From positions 273,892-337,891 of the forward strand of contig NW_014575553.1 in NCBI RefSeq assembly GCF_000708205.1: a DNA stretch of 64,000 nt, in the 5' to 3' direction. Both the position numbers and the translations under genes were made by a program. This stretch comes from Mixia osmundae IAM 14324. Taxonomy: Eukaryota > Basidiomycota > Mixiomycetes > Mixiales > Mixiaceae. Shown here in pieces: positions 1 through 10,782 of this stretch (its first letter is position 1; each line of letters begins with the position of its first letter). Under the pieces are notes generated by a model. The model was not told the DNA's origin. It was given only the letters and a program-made list of their open reading frames with translations, and made no database searches.

Positions 1-944
1 GCAAGAGCAAAAGACCCGATCTGACCTAGAACTTCATATTGAGACATGCGCAAACCCTTGTTGCTATCGTCTGCGTTTGCTTTGATCAACTGAGACATGA
101 GGTCCTTGTCCTCAACGTCGGATCGGCTGTTCGCGCAAGCCCGCTCATAGATCTTTGCAAATTGTCTGTTGGTGTTATCAAGCGCCTGTCTGAGCTTCGA
201 CATTGCTTGCGTCGGCGCGTGCAAGAGCCAAGGCATGTAACGTAGCAGGACGAGTCTGACGATCAGAGATGACTCTTTGGCACCCTCGCTGCCGCCACCG
301 GTAACAATGGTCTTGAAGGACTTGCCGAGGTCATCGAGATCGCCCGTCAAGCTAGAAAAATCCCAACCGAACCCAGCTGCACCAATGATATCGAGAGTGG
401 CATTGTTGAGACCGACGGAAACATCGATGACGTCCGATTCTTGGCACTCTAGCTGCGTCTTCCAGACTTTTGCGAGAAGCGCGGCTTTAGCGGCAAAGAT
501 GGGGAACAGCGCTCTGATCTGGCTGGGGGCAAAGCTTGGGTTGACAATCTTTCGTTGACGCTTGTGAGCATCGCCTTCGGCCAGGAGTACGCCTCCACCG
601 GACAGGAATTTGCCGATAAATCGCCCTTTGCCGAGCGTCTTGGGATAGTCGTACGGACGAGCGATGAGCAAATGAGCAATGGCTTTGTGATCTGCCAGGA
701 ATATACGCTCTTCGGCCAGTGTTGCCGAGATGCGGAAGACCTTGCCAAAGCGTTGAACCCAATCACGGTGTACCTGTGCGACGTCTGCGTTGATGAGGTC
801 CTTGAGGTTGCCTAGCAGGAGGCTGCTAGATGCAGGTCCGCGAAATCGACGAAAGGGTGATAGGACATGCGGCTTGATGTAGTAGCGCGAGACGATCGTA
901 TATACGAGCACTGCGCAGAATGCTACGAGTAGATTCGACAGCAT
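1..944 (-). CDS. Cytochrome P450, N-terminal part (cut by window edge)
   Basis: An open frame starts at the ATG at 944-942 and runs without a stop to the left edge, giving about 314 residues. The first 23 residues are a hydrophobic anchor (MLSNLLVAFCAVLVYTIV), followed by a basic/proline linker, as in ER-bound class II P450s. RKIVNPSFAPSQIRALFPIF near residue 118 matches the helix C region of CYP4/CYP5-like fungal P450s, and the frame ends close to where the I helix should begin. The haem Cys loop lies outside the window, so substrate and subfamily cannot be given. Family call is confident; completeness of the gene cannot be judged. Confidence 0.85.
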   Translation of the reverse strand, partial: MLSNLLVAFCAVLVYTIVSRYYIKPHVLSPFRRFRGPASSSLLLGNLKDLINADVAQVHRDWVQRFGKVFRISATLAEERIFLADHKAIAHLLIARPYDYPKTLGKGRFIGKFLSGGGVLLAEGDAHKRQRKIVNPSFAPSQIRALFPIFAAKAALLAKVWKTQLECQESDVIDVSVGLNNATLDIIGAAGFGWDFSSLTGDLDDLGKSFKTIVTGGGSEGAKESSLIVRLVLLRYMPWLLHAPTQAMSKLRQALDNTNRQFAKIYERACANSRSDVEDKDLMSQLIKANADDSNKGLRMSQYEVLGQIGSFAL

Positions 945-1043
945 GACGGCTGCAGCGGAACGAAATGGTACGGTGTGGTAGGGTAGCGCATTGTGCCAAC
1001 CAGATCTGGGAGTCTGGCGCACGGGCCTGCAGGATGCCGAGAT

Positions 1044-1910
1044 CTACGCTTGTTTCCTTGTTGATCGACGCGTTGACTTTGTCGACTCCTCCGCTTTCTT
1101 GGCAGCCTTTGCCGCTCTTGCCGGCTCTGCCTCTTGTGCAGGCTGCGCTTTACGTTTCGATTTGGAAAGCGCCGATGCTTTCGCGGGAGCTTCCTCGGTC
1201 TCTTCGCGGTCCTGCTTACTCGTTTTGACTCTTGTCCTGGGTGGCGGAGCGAGCTCTGTGACTGCTGCAGTTTTGCTGAGTGCGAGTATAGCATCGTACG
1301 CGGTCTGGTCGACTCGCTGGACTGACAGTCGACCGCGGCTGAGAAGATCCATGGCCTTGATGGCAGACAGTTGTTCAGTCGTGATGATATCTTTCAGAGC
1401 ATCCGGTACGTCGTCCATTGCTGCAAGCGCCTGGAGCGCTTTGAGAGAGACAAAATTGTCGAACTTGGACACAAAGACAACGTCGACCATGTACCACGAC
1501 GGCTTGTCCTCCTTGCTCTTCTCGTCATAGTAGGGATGCGATGAGTCAAAGGCAGTGAAGTCGGGGTAGGCGAGCCTGGCAACCTTGGCCAGGCCTGCGA
1601 CACCTGGCCGCTTCGTATTTGAATGGTAGAACAAGACAGAGTCATCAAGCTGCATGCTCTTCATGATATTCTTTGCTGTCGGCGGTGCATCATCAGACCA
1701 AAAGGTAGGTCTAGCAGTCCCGTATCACCTTGATGGTTGCGTACGCCGTCCCAGGGCGAGCCGACGTCCCTGAGTGCCTCGAGATCGTCAATCGAGAATT
1801 TGACATCCTTACCCTTCTCGATACGGCTTTCGGGCTCTGCCTGTCGGTAGCAGCCAGTGAGCGACGAGCAGCGAAGTCATCAGAGCGCATGCCTTCATGA
1901 GGAATGGCAT
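1044..1910 (-). CDS. EVE-domain protein, thymocyte nuclear protein 1-like
   Basis: Best model is three exons, 1893-1910, 1729-1840 and 1044-1675, giving 253 residues. Exon 2 reads AEPESRIEKGKDVKFSIDDL and WDGVRNHQ; exon 3 continues AKNIMKSMQLDDSVLFYHS, the hallmark of the EVE (PUA-like) fold of THYN1/YciO-neighbour proteins, thought to bind modified bases. The C-terminal 70 residues are Lys/Ala/Ser rich and probably nuclear-targeting. The 3' intron is GT-AG. The 5' intron would be GC-AG (AAG then GCATGC), chosen because it joins FLMK to AEPES in phase, as the family's conserved WLMKAEPES requires. The true start could lie further upstream in another small exon, so the first 18 bases are the weak point. 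Confidence 0.8.
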
Positions 1911-2087
1911 CCCTTCTTGTCCGTCCTCTTGACTTGATGACGTTTCTAGCGTTCGCCGACGCGTCGCGACCAGCGATCAGAGGCCGCCACATGATCGTTG
2001 CGTTGGCGCCGAGCACTCGCGGTTTTTCCAATACTCATTGATCTAGGCAGCGATGTATTGATGCAACAACAGTTATGCACGGGACGC

Positions 2088-3643
2088 TCAAGCAATGTGA
2101 TCTGGATGTGACTGGCAGAAGAGCAAGAGACGGGCAGCATGGCCAAGCTTGACACCGAGCGCGACAAGACGCTCGAGACCGATGTAGACGAGCAATTTGG
2201 GCGTTACGGCTTCTCGCAGAAGGATGTCTTCCGTCTGCTGCCAGGCTTCATCATTCGCCGTTCCTGCTGCGCAGTCGGCGGGAGAGTCTTCGAGCATGCG
2301 GACGAGCTCGATCAGACTCGACATGCCGTTGACCACGAGTGATTCCGGCTGTCGGGCATCGTCCTGAGGACCATTCTCCATTGTTCGGACAGCGGCCATG
2401 ATATGCAGCGCCAAAGCCTGTAGCGATCGAATGGGCGGCAAATGATTCTGACCTGCGTTTAGGCGCAAGACCTCGCAGAGCTTAGCAGTAGCCTCTGATT
2501 CCAGGTTGTCGAAAGAACGATTAGATATGCCGTCGTCATTGAACAGGCGACGAACAGCGTCGACGGTTGCTTGGAATCCGGTGAGATCGGCTGGCGTCTT
2601 GACGAGCTCGAACAGAGGAGTCAGGCAAGTCAGGACGGGCTTCATTTTGCGAAAGCCGTTGAGACTGATGAGGTCGAACAGCATCTGCAAGTAAACACAT
2701 GGCAGACAGACACGCTCCTGCTTCGCCAATGCTATCACACTCGCTTTGTCGAGCGTGGGAACGACGACGGTAGACAGCTCAGGGGAAGTCCACGAGACGG
2801 CGAGAGAGTCATGTCCGCAGATGGTCTCCCAGCCTGACGCTGTCCCACCGGCGATCGGTCGCTCTGGACCAGGCACCGTTCGAGTGACGTCGACCGGCGG
2901 CGCCTGAGATTGCTCAGCTTTTATGACGACATCCATCGGTTCTTCTAGCTCGGCGCTGGATTCTGACGAGCCAGAACCAACGTCATAGTCGCTGGTGTCG
3001 TCAGGCGGCTCGGAATCGGGTTCGACAGAGTTCGACTCTGAAGAGTCATAGAGTGCTGGCTCGCTCGACGGCAACTTCAAATAATTTCGTTTGAGAGACT
3101 TGGCGCTCGCAGAGGGTACACTGAGCTTCTCAAGTGATCTCGGGGCGCGAAAGACTCTGCCATCACCCATCGGGGTTGGCTTGCCGCGAAAGACGTATGA
3201 CGCGGCGAGGGCGTGCCTAGCGTTGGCATGCTTGCTAGGCGACTCGTGTACGGTCGCATTGTGTCGCTTAGCAGGTTGTGCAGTCTTGCTGAGCTTGACG
3301 GGCGACATACTGCTCGTTGGAGCGGTCATCTCAGACTGAGCATGAGCTGCACGCGAGAAAACGCTGGCGGGATCTGAGGAAGCAGCGAGACTAGAAGAGG
3401 TGTCGAGGGGCTTGCCATCACTCTTCTGAGACTGCTTGACGGGGGACGTGCCGCTCGCGCTCTGGCCTGCATGCTGTAATGCCAATCTAGACGACCGTCG
3501 ACCTGCACGCGTTTCAGTCAGCTTTACGACGACTTTAGAGCAGCCTGCGCACCCTTTGCTTCGATTCCAGTGCGCGTTTTCACCTTGAACAAGGCTGGCC
3601 TGTCCTTGGACGCTACCCGCTTGGCTGTCCGAGCAGCTGCCAT
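2088..3643 (-). CDS. Unrecognised protein with basic N-terminus and helical C-terminus
   Basis: The long frame covers 2088-3674 but opens with GTG; the first good ATG is at 3643 in a neighbouring frame (MAAARTAKRVASKDRPALFK), which can be spliced into the main frame near 3500-3540 through a short GT-AG intron. Residues up to about 240 are Ser/Pro/Lys rich and look disordered, with acidic patches; the last 270 residues are ordered and helical (for example LPCVYLQMLFDLISLNGF, then repeated Leu-rich helices), which may form an ARM/HEAT-like fold. No catalytic motif is visible and I do not recognise the family. A nuclear or cytoskeletal role is possible but only a guess. Confidence 0.6.
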
Positions 3644-3837
3644 CGTGACAGCGGCAGTGAGCAAGAGTCGGCACAGAGCGCGCTCGGACGTGGACGTGGA
3701 CGCGTTTAATTTAATTTTGATCGGGCCGTATTGCCGGCGGCGAGTGCGTCGGCGCTGCCACGAGCTGAGCAGGAGGGTCCGCCACTCATGAGACGGCTGG
3801 GCGCTCGACTAGCTTCAGTGACGAGATACGACGCTGC

Positions 3838-6048
3838 ATGGGACGGTCATGCAGCAATCGCATCGCTCGTGGCTGGCATGCTCGTCCAGCCGTTCCAGTC
3901 ACGGCGACGGCAACATCTCGGCTCTCTACGACCTCTTGCTCGTGCACAATCATCTGCTGCCGAATCATCATCAGCGCACGCACTGCAGCATCTACCCTTG
4001 CTGAACGCGCAGGATATGAGATCGTCTCATCTCCAGTTTGCAAGCCACTGTACGCAGAAACCTATCTTGAACTACCCCATTTGCTCACAAGTCATCCGAC
4101 AGTACTTGCCATTCCTGATGAGATCCGCCACGAAGCACGCTATGACGATTTTTCCGTACCGGACATTGTTCGTTCGGTGTCGGCGCTGCTATCAGCGAAC
4201 GATCCTGCAGGCGCATCCCGCCAGCTTATGCGCGAATTCGAGTCTGGCTCGAATGCTCATCTCAGGCCGGTCTTGCTCGAGCTAGCAATACAGGTTGCGC
4301 GTGCATTGTGGGACCGTCGACAGTCGGACGTGCTCGAGAGCCTTGCGCAGACAGTTCATGACTGTCTCTTGGTCTGGGCCATTGAGCCCGGACAGAGGCA
4401 AGCCAGACCGCGCAAGACGCGCTCATTAGCCTTGCCGAAGCCTGTCGGCTATCTACAGCAGATCTACGCATCCCGAGCATATCGCGCCGACGCAGATCCA
4501 GACACGGCCATCAGACCTGGCACTTTAGCTTGCAATCTCGTCCTGATCGCGGGCACTCGTAGTGGCGTACGGGGTCTCAGAGCAATGGACACCGATCAAT
4601 CTGCCACTGCTGTCATCAGCGAAGTACTCGACGAAGACGAGAGCGCCATATTTGACGAGATCTCGCTGCTCTGCTGGCTAGAGCATCTCGACAGCAGGCA
4701 TGTGAGAGCTACCGAACAAGATCGCACTCGTCAGGTCGCCTTGACATTCTGGCACACTGTCGTCAGCACGCGGCTCGATCTTGACCTTCCGCTCGCATTC
4801 GGCTTCCTTCGTCACTGTCACTGGCTGCCAGATCAAGAGCGAACATACGTCTGCGAGCTGCTCCTCGTGCGCCTGAATCATTTGAGAGCACAAGTCGATG
4901 ATGAAGCCAGCAGCTTTGACATAGAAACGACAAGTATCAAACTCGCAGAGGTCATCGTCAGCAAGCTCGTGCAACCAGTCGATGGTAGTGACGAAATGTC
5001 TCCTACCGCGAGGCTACAGGTTGATCGACTCGCAAATATCCTCTCGCAGATCTCCGAAAGTAATCTTGCTGCACTGCGAGAGAAGCTATCGAGACTGTCC
5101 ACACTCGCATCGCAACGATTGCTAGAACGACTGCCCGCCCCTGCGCGGATGGAGTCCACTTCTGCAGAGTTCAGAGAGGACATCATCGACCTCTTGACCA
5201 GTGGTCGCACGAGCCTGGCGTACAGCAAGCTAGAGCACCTTGCGCACCAGGGCATCTCGACAGACGATCTCACAAGATACGTCAAGATGATGCGTGGTGT
5301 AGGACGACCGATGCTCGCCTACCGACTACTATCGCGCGTCCATTCTTCAGAAGCCCTCGCAAGGCTGCAAAAGCTCGCTGTCAAACTCGTCGGACGTGGC
5401 AGCACGGACGAGTCTGATGAGATCTGGGAGCACAGCGCGCTTTCCCGCGATGATACTGCCCTCAACCTGGTCAGGCGCGATCTCGAGTTCTGCCGGGCTA
5501 GGCTGGCGCATTGTCGCGTACACAGTCGACAGTGGCAGACTCAAGAGGCTCAAGAAGAGCTAGCGAAACACGAAACGCCTCGTAATCTGATCGAAGAGCA
5601 GTTCGCCATTCATGTCAAGCTCGATAATCGCAAGGCCGCTCTGCAAGATCTTCAAACTATGCGCAAAGAAGTAACGATCGAGCATGTCAATCAGGTACTG
5701 GAGATGTACCTTTCACCGCGTACATGGGGTCGCGGAGAACGTTACATGCGTCGCTTTGTTCAGTACTTGCACGCAGTCTTTGCAATGTTTCCACAAGTCG
5801 AGCCCAATCCGCTCACAGCTGTCATCGTCGCCAGAGCACTTTTCCGTGGGCAGACAGTTGTCGAAGCCGACTCCGTCCTGGCTATTGTTGATAGTGCTCT
5901 CGCAGACAACGACGAACTGTCGACAATCTCGATCAGTCGGGATCGTCGAGCTCATCGCGCACTGCTGTCTGCTGCCGCCGCCGCTTTAGAGGCGAGGAGG
6001 GATCTTGCAGGTGCGCAAGCAATGCGCAAGAGACTTATGCGAGTCTAG
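3838..6048 (+). CDS. Large helical-repeat protein, possibly mitochondrial PPR-like
   Basis: A 736-codon frame opens at ATG 3838. From about residue 60 on the protein is a series of amphipathic helices. Segments such as IDLLTSGRTSLAYSKLEHLA and NRKAALQDLQTMRKEVTIEH have the spacing of degenerate pentatricopeptide/TPR repeats. The first 40 residues are Arg/Ser/Thr rich and lack acidic residues, as in mitochondrial presequences. A second possible start lies at 3788 in another frame (MRRLGARLASVTRYDAAWDG), also presequence-like, and would need splicing into the main frame. Repeat assignment is inference; no family is recognised with certainty. Confidence 0.6.
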   Translation: MGRSCSNRIARGWHARPAVPVTATATSRLSTTSCSCTIICCRIIISARTAASTLAERAGYEIVSSPVCKPLYAETYLELPHLLTSHPTVLAIPDEIRHEARYDDFSVPDIVRSVSALLSANDPAGASRQLMREFESGSNAHLRPVLLELAIQVARALWDRRQSDVLESLAQTVHDCLLVWAIEPGQRQARPRKTRSLALPKPVGYLQQIYASRAYRADADPDTAIRPGTLACNLVLIAGTRSGVRGLRAMDTDQSATAVISEVLDEDESAIFDEISLLCWLEHLDSRHVRATEQDRTRQVALTFWHTVVSTRLDLDLPLAFGFLRHCHWLPDQERTYVCELLLVRLNHLRAQVDDEASSFDIETTSIKLAEVIVSKLVQPVDGSDEMSPTARLQVDRLANILSQISESNLAALREKLSRLSTLASQRLLERLPAPARMESTSAEFREDIIDLLTSGRTSLAYSKLEHLAHQGISTDDLTRYVKMMRGVGRPMLAYRLLSRVHSSEALARLQKLAVKLVGRGSTDESDEIWEHSALSRDDTALNLVRRDLEFCRARLAHCRVHSRQWQTQEAQEELAKHETPRNLIEEQFAIHVKLDNRKAALQDLQTMRKEVTIEHVNQVLEMYLSPRTWGRGERYMRRFVQYLHAVFAMFPQVEPNPLTAVIVARALFRGQTVVEADSVLAIVDSALADNDELSTISISRDRRAHRALLSAAAAALEARRDLAGAQAMRKRLMRV

Positions 6049-6110
6049 ATCCATGCAATGTTGTGCCCCAATGTCGTTGTAAGATACAAAACACAGTACA
6101 ATCTATAAAG

Positions 6111-8411
6111 CTACGAGTCATCGGGCTTGCTATCATCGCCGTCAGGCGCAGTACACGCGAAGCTGTAGATGGTCGCTTCTGTGTCAGCGAGAGTGATCGA
6201 GTCTTCCTTGCGCAAATCGTGCGAGATGGACGCTGAGGAGCCACCTGATGGATTGACGACCATTGCTGCTAGTCGCCTGCCGTACACGCAGCCCGCATCG
6301 AGTCCGATGGTGTACTCATTGAGCTGTAAGCCCTCTTTCGCCCAGTGACCATATCTGCGCAATTGTCAGTGGCTTCAGGCAAGCAGTGGCAAAGACTCGC
6401 ATGACGTTTACAGGCTGACAGTCCGCGCGTGCGACAGTCACAGCTTCATCTGATGATGAGCTTGCTTCGCTTGCTTCGTCGGTGTCCCTGTCGGATGATA
6501 TCGCGCCTGAAGTGTCTGTATCATTCGGATGAGTCGGATCGACTATCGTGACGTTCTGAGCGCTTGCTAGCGTGCTATTTGCTTGACTACCCGGCCTAAA
6601 GCTATCCGGATAATCTAGTCCATGGTCGCTCTCATCTGCTGACTGATCCTTGTTGTCTGCCTTGTCCGGGTCCGCATCGTCGCTTTCGTCCATCTTGCTA
6701 TTCGATGAGCTTCCTGACTCATTCTGCACATCGAGTACGTCCTCGTTTGCCACCTCTGATGCAGGCGAATCGTCGGATGACGCTTCTGAGTCCGCATCGG
6801 GCATCGCAATTGTCTCTTCGTCTTCATCATCTGTGACGGGCTGCGAGCCACTCCAGGAGAGCGGGTTCCACCAGCTGGGTGCGGCCGAGCGCCGTCGTAG
6901 CCGCAGCCGATCAGAAGAGTACGTCCGTTGGCATTCACCCATCTCGTCGTTATAGAGCTCGTGCCAAGGTGTATGTTTGCTGCTCTTGGTGACCTCAGTA
7001 TTGTGTCGTATCCCACGCATATTCATGAGCGCGAAAGCGTCTCGATTGTCGGGTACGAGGAGCAGCGCAGACTCTGCCGATTCGAGCATTGATTCGCGAG
7101 TCTGCCGAGATGGCGCAAAGTAGTCGCCAAGTTGAGCAGACTGGTCTATCGCTGTCACGACGTCTTGGCGACCCACGTTTGCTTCCTTCGCATGTCGACC
7201 GCTGAGCGTTTCGAAAGGCATCAGGCCGGCATGTACGACGTAGCTATGCAAAGAAGGTATATGCAGCGTGAGTGGTGAAGCTGCAAGCCAGGCCGCATCG
7301 TCTGAGGACATCTGTCTGGCGATCTGAAAGTGCTGAGATTGCCACTTGTACTCCCTCCAGTCGTCTGGCACTTGTACGTCATCAGGGAGATCTTTGCTGT
7401 CCAGCATCGACAGCTGATTCACTGACGTAGCATTGTCGGCATTGCTTGCAGACAGCATGACCTGCTGCTGCATCCATTCGCGCCATGCAACCACTTTGTC
7501 GTCGTGATTACCACGAACGATGCTTGCATTGACCGAGCGAGCATAGGCGACGGTAGCGAGCGAGGCGTTGACGCTCGGGTGCTTGGCAACGAGATCGCCG
7601 ACGAGTATGAGCTGGTCTTCGTCGGGCTGAAAGTCCAAACCTTGCAGCAGAGATCTGCAATGTTTAGATCAGCGCTGGTTTTGGTAGTGTGGGAACAGAA
7701 TCACTTGAGTGAGTCGACCATGCCATGGACGTCGCCGACGACGATGAGACGACCTCTGGCATTGCTTAGTGACCAATCGAGGCTTTCATGCCAGACAAAT
7801 GCGTTCCCTGGTGTGTCTGAAGCCACAGTCGCGGTTGCGTTCGTTGCATTGGTAGAGAAGTCGTCGGCGACTTTTGCAGGACTGCTAGCCTGTGCTTCCG
7901 CATCGCTCGAAGCGCCAGAGTATGAATACCTTGGCGAGCTATCACCCATCGAGACAGGCCAATCGTCATAGACCCAGGATCCAATCCAATCTGTCGCATT
8001 GGCGTCTCGCGCGATCGATGTAGCACTCGATGCCGCGAGAAAGACGACGACGAGCAAGAAGCCCGAGATGATAGCGACTGAGAGCACCCTTCGAGCTGTG
8101 TCCGGGTGACCAGGCGGGGGCAGAATCTCATCGAGAAAGCTATTGGACTTTGACCTGGAGCTTGCCGAGGTCTCTGAGGATTTTCTGTACGGCGCTGTGC
8201 TGGCGAGCTCATCCAGAGTTCTGTAGCGATGCTCCTCTCCGCCCGTTTGCCCGTCCAAGGCTGCCCATGCCTGAGCAGCCTGAGCAGTAGGATCATCTTC
8301 GTGTTGCTGTCGTTGTCTCGACGTGCCATCAACACTTGGCCGGCCCAAGTCACGCCCTTCTTCGGCGTCATCGTGGCTCAGACCACCCTGAGCGTAGAGT
8401 CCCTCTGTCAT
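6111..8411 (-). CDS. PPN2: Ppn2-like type II membrane metallophosphatase (endopolyphosphatase family)
   Basis: Three exons (7705-8411, 6401-7654, 6111-6354) give 734 residues with all phases agreeing. The cytosolic N-terminus is followed by one membrane span near residue 110 (VLSVAIISGFLLVVVFLAAS), then calcineurin-type metal motifs VVGDVHG, LVGDLVAKHP and RGNHDD, and the late VIYGHWAKEG plus GLDAGCVYG. This order is that of the vacuolar Zn-dependent polyphosphatase Ppn2. A Ser/Asp/Glu-rich stretch of about 170 residues (6440-6900) sits between the GNHD motif and the GH motif. The first intron (7655-7704) is GT-AG; the second (6355-6400) is apparently GC-AG with GCGAGT as donor, since only that joins ..NV to IYGHW in frame. 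It diverges from the next gene across about 120 bp. Confidence 0.82.
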
Positions 8412-8531
8412 GAGTGCCTTGTCTTCATGGTACGTTGGGAGCAAGCCAAGAGTGAAGTCACCACTTTGTCGTCGCCTCGCCTGCCAAATGCAGTCGCGAC
8501 AGGTCGATCACCTGCAGATCCGACGACGCCG

Positions 8532-9556
8532 ATGAATGACACGCTGGCAGACCACCTTGCGAAGATCAAAGCACAGTCAACGCACAAGTTTGACGAGTCT
8601 CTCTATCTCTATGTTCTGCTCGCCCTGCTCCTGCGCCGGGGACATCTGCTCGTCCACGTCAGGACAGATCACGACAAGCATGCCATCGCAAATATCACAG
8701 CAGAGATAGACTGGGTGAGTCTGTATCACGGCCTGCCCAAGGTGCCCTGACGAGATGGTGCCAGATCTGCCGAGCTCTGTTCGGCCTGACGCCTGACGCG
8801 CTAGACCTTTCTGCGCCAAACGCATCCGACCGCTCGCGAGAGCTATTCTCTCGAGGATCGTCGAGCGAGCAGACTTGTCAGGCTGAGATCGCAATCGTTT
8901 CGCACGCAGAGTCGCTCAAGACGGCCCAAGTGCAAGACCTGTTATCAAATTTGCGCGACCACGACCGTGCCGAATCGAATGACGAAAGGCGGCCGAAGCT
9001 GCTCTGCATCTTTGTCGTTGGCATCTCGGCAACGATTATGCGATCATCAGACGAATTCTACAATCTCAATCGGTATATTGTCGATCGATGCGCCCTGGGC
9101 CTCACCGCTACTGCTAGACCACAGACAGCTACGAACATGGCCACTTCGCAGTTGCCGCACTTGGATTTCGCTGTACTCTCGCGTATGGAGGAGAAGGCAA
9201 AGGCGATCTACACCTCGCTCGAAGTGATGACATATATCTCGGATCTACTGTCTGCTGTCAGGTACAATCAGCTATTGGACGGCAGGATGGTCAGCAATCG
9301 ATGCAACCGGCACGTCATACGTCATGCTGCCACACTTCTCGCCATCATCACAGAGCCCAAAGTGGACGCACTGACGCCCAAACACATTCGAGCCATCTTT
9401 CCAGCCATGATCACTCATCGACTCGCACCTCGCGCCAAACACAAGGACATCCTCGTATCGTGGACTGAGCCCGCGTTACGAGAAGCCCATCTCGGCGAGC
9501 CCATCACCAACGCGCAGATCTCTCTCGTCCTGCAAGACCTACTGAATCTGGTCTGA
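8532..9556 (+). CDS. Magnesium-chelatase-like AAA lid-domain protein
   Basis: Two exons, 8532-8714 and 8765-9556, give 324 residues; the 50-bp intron has GTGAGT, an internal CTGAC and CCAG. The C-terminal half (MTYISDLLSAVRYNQLLDGR followed by ATLLAIITEPKVDALTPKHI) resembles the helical lid of magnesium chelatase I / MoxR AAA+ proteins, where this region follows the nucleotide-binding core. Here no P-loop or Walker B is visible, so the protein may be a lid-only relative that does not bind ATP. Fungal versions of this family are uncharacterised. Start chosen as the first ATG in frame after the divergent promoter. Family call moderate. Confidence 0.62.
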
Positions 9557-9613
9557 GCATGTACCATCATAGTTTGAAGGCCTGTCGTTGTAGCAACAGG
9601 GATGCAAACGAAT

Positions 9614-10629
9614 CTACAACTCGTCCTTGGGCTCTGCCTGAGCCTTTTTGATCGTCTTGAGCTGCTTCTTGAACCATGCGTTCAGCTTGTCGTACTTGAA
9701 TGCATCTGCTCTCCTCCGATCGCTCAGCACATTCTGTGTGCTGTGAAGACCCTGAAAGCTTGCCTGTGTACAGCGTAGCTTTCTCGCCATCCCATAGGGT
9801 CAGCTGTGGCACTTTCTCGACGGACAGTGTCTTGCGATGAGGCGCAAAGTCTTCGTTGTCTTTGACGAGATGGAAATCAAAGTCTTTGTAGTAGTCCGTC
9901 GAGAGAGCTTTGTAGAGCGGTGTTGCTATGGCAGATTTTGTGAATAGAATCACTTGTGGCTTCTCAGACTGTGCAAGCAGCGAAAGGTCGATCAGTTCAG
10001 CTGAGCATAGCCTCGTCGCGCGTACCTTTTCTTGTAGCTTGGCTTTGAGATCTTTGCCCGTTTGCAATCGCTTGACCCAGCTCGGCATGAGATCGACAGC
10101 ATAGTCTGCAATCGCTTTTGCCGTCCTGGCTCCCTGATAGTCTCTCGGGGTCGTCTTGCCCTTGCCAGAAAAGGCCTTGAGGGTAGGGAATCCCTGGATG
10201 CCGTACTCGCCGCATAACGGCTTGTTGCTCGCTTCGTCACAGTCTACAGCGAGGAAGTTGACGAGACCGTGCAAGTTGTCTGCTGCTTTCTCAAAGTGAG
10301 GAGCGAGGTTCTTGCAATGACCACACTGTGCAGCGGTAAAGTGTCGACGTGTCAGCTTATTGAGAGGTTGATCAGCTGTTAGCCGGGAAGAGGGAACTGA
10401 CCCAAGGTGCGTAAAAGACTGCGACTGATACTTTCTGAGGAATGCGCAGAGGCGAGTGAGCTGACGATGAACTGCAAAAGGCTGATGGACTCACGTCGCT
10501 CTTGGCGATGAACGATTTGAAGTTGCTCTGGCCGAGCTGCTTCACTTTGCCGCCGAACGTGCCAGCCAGTGCAGACTGAGCGAGAAGCAAGCATAGTGTC
10601 GCAAAGATGCCCAACTGCCTCGATACCAT
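9614..10629 (-). CDS. ER protein disulphide isomerase family, single thioredoxin domain, KDEL
   Basis: Five exons (10495-10629, 10402-10434, 10026-10325, 9751-9968, 9614-9710) encode 260 residues. A signal peptide (MVSRQLGIFATLCLLLAQSALA) precedes a thioredoxin domain with FYAPWCGHCKNLAPHF, the CGHC site being split by an intron after Trp. YGIQGFPTLKAF carries the cis-Pro. The C-terminus reads AQAEPKDEL, a classic ER retrieval signal. One domain and about 260 residues make it Mpd1/P5-like. The intron at 9969-10025 is 57 nt, in frame and without stops, so its retention would add 19 residues. It should oxidise or isomerise disulphides of secreted proteins in the ER lumen. Confidence 0.88.
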
Positions 10630-10782
10630 CCTGTTGTCGTCGTCAGCAGGATGATGAGGTCGTTTGTGTCGCCACGAACGCGCAAATTGAAATGAACGCG
10701 ACGGAAGAGGAAGAAGTCAGCTCAGCGGACTGCGTCATCTCAAGCCTGAGGCAAGACTCGGGGCCAGCATTGGCCGATCATC

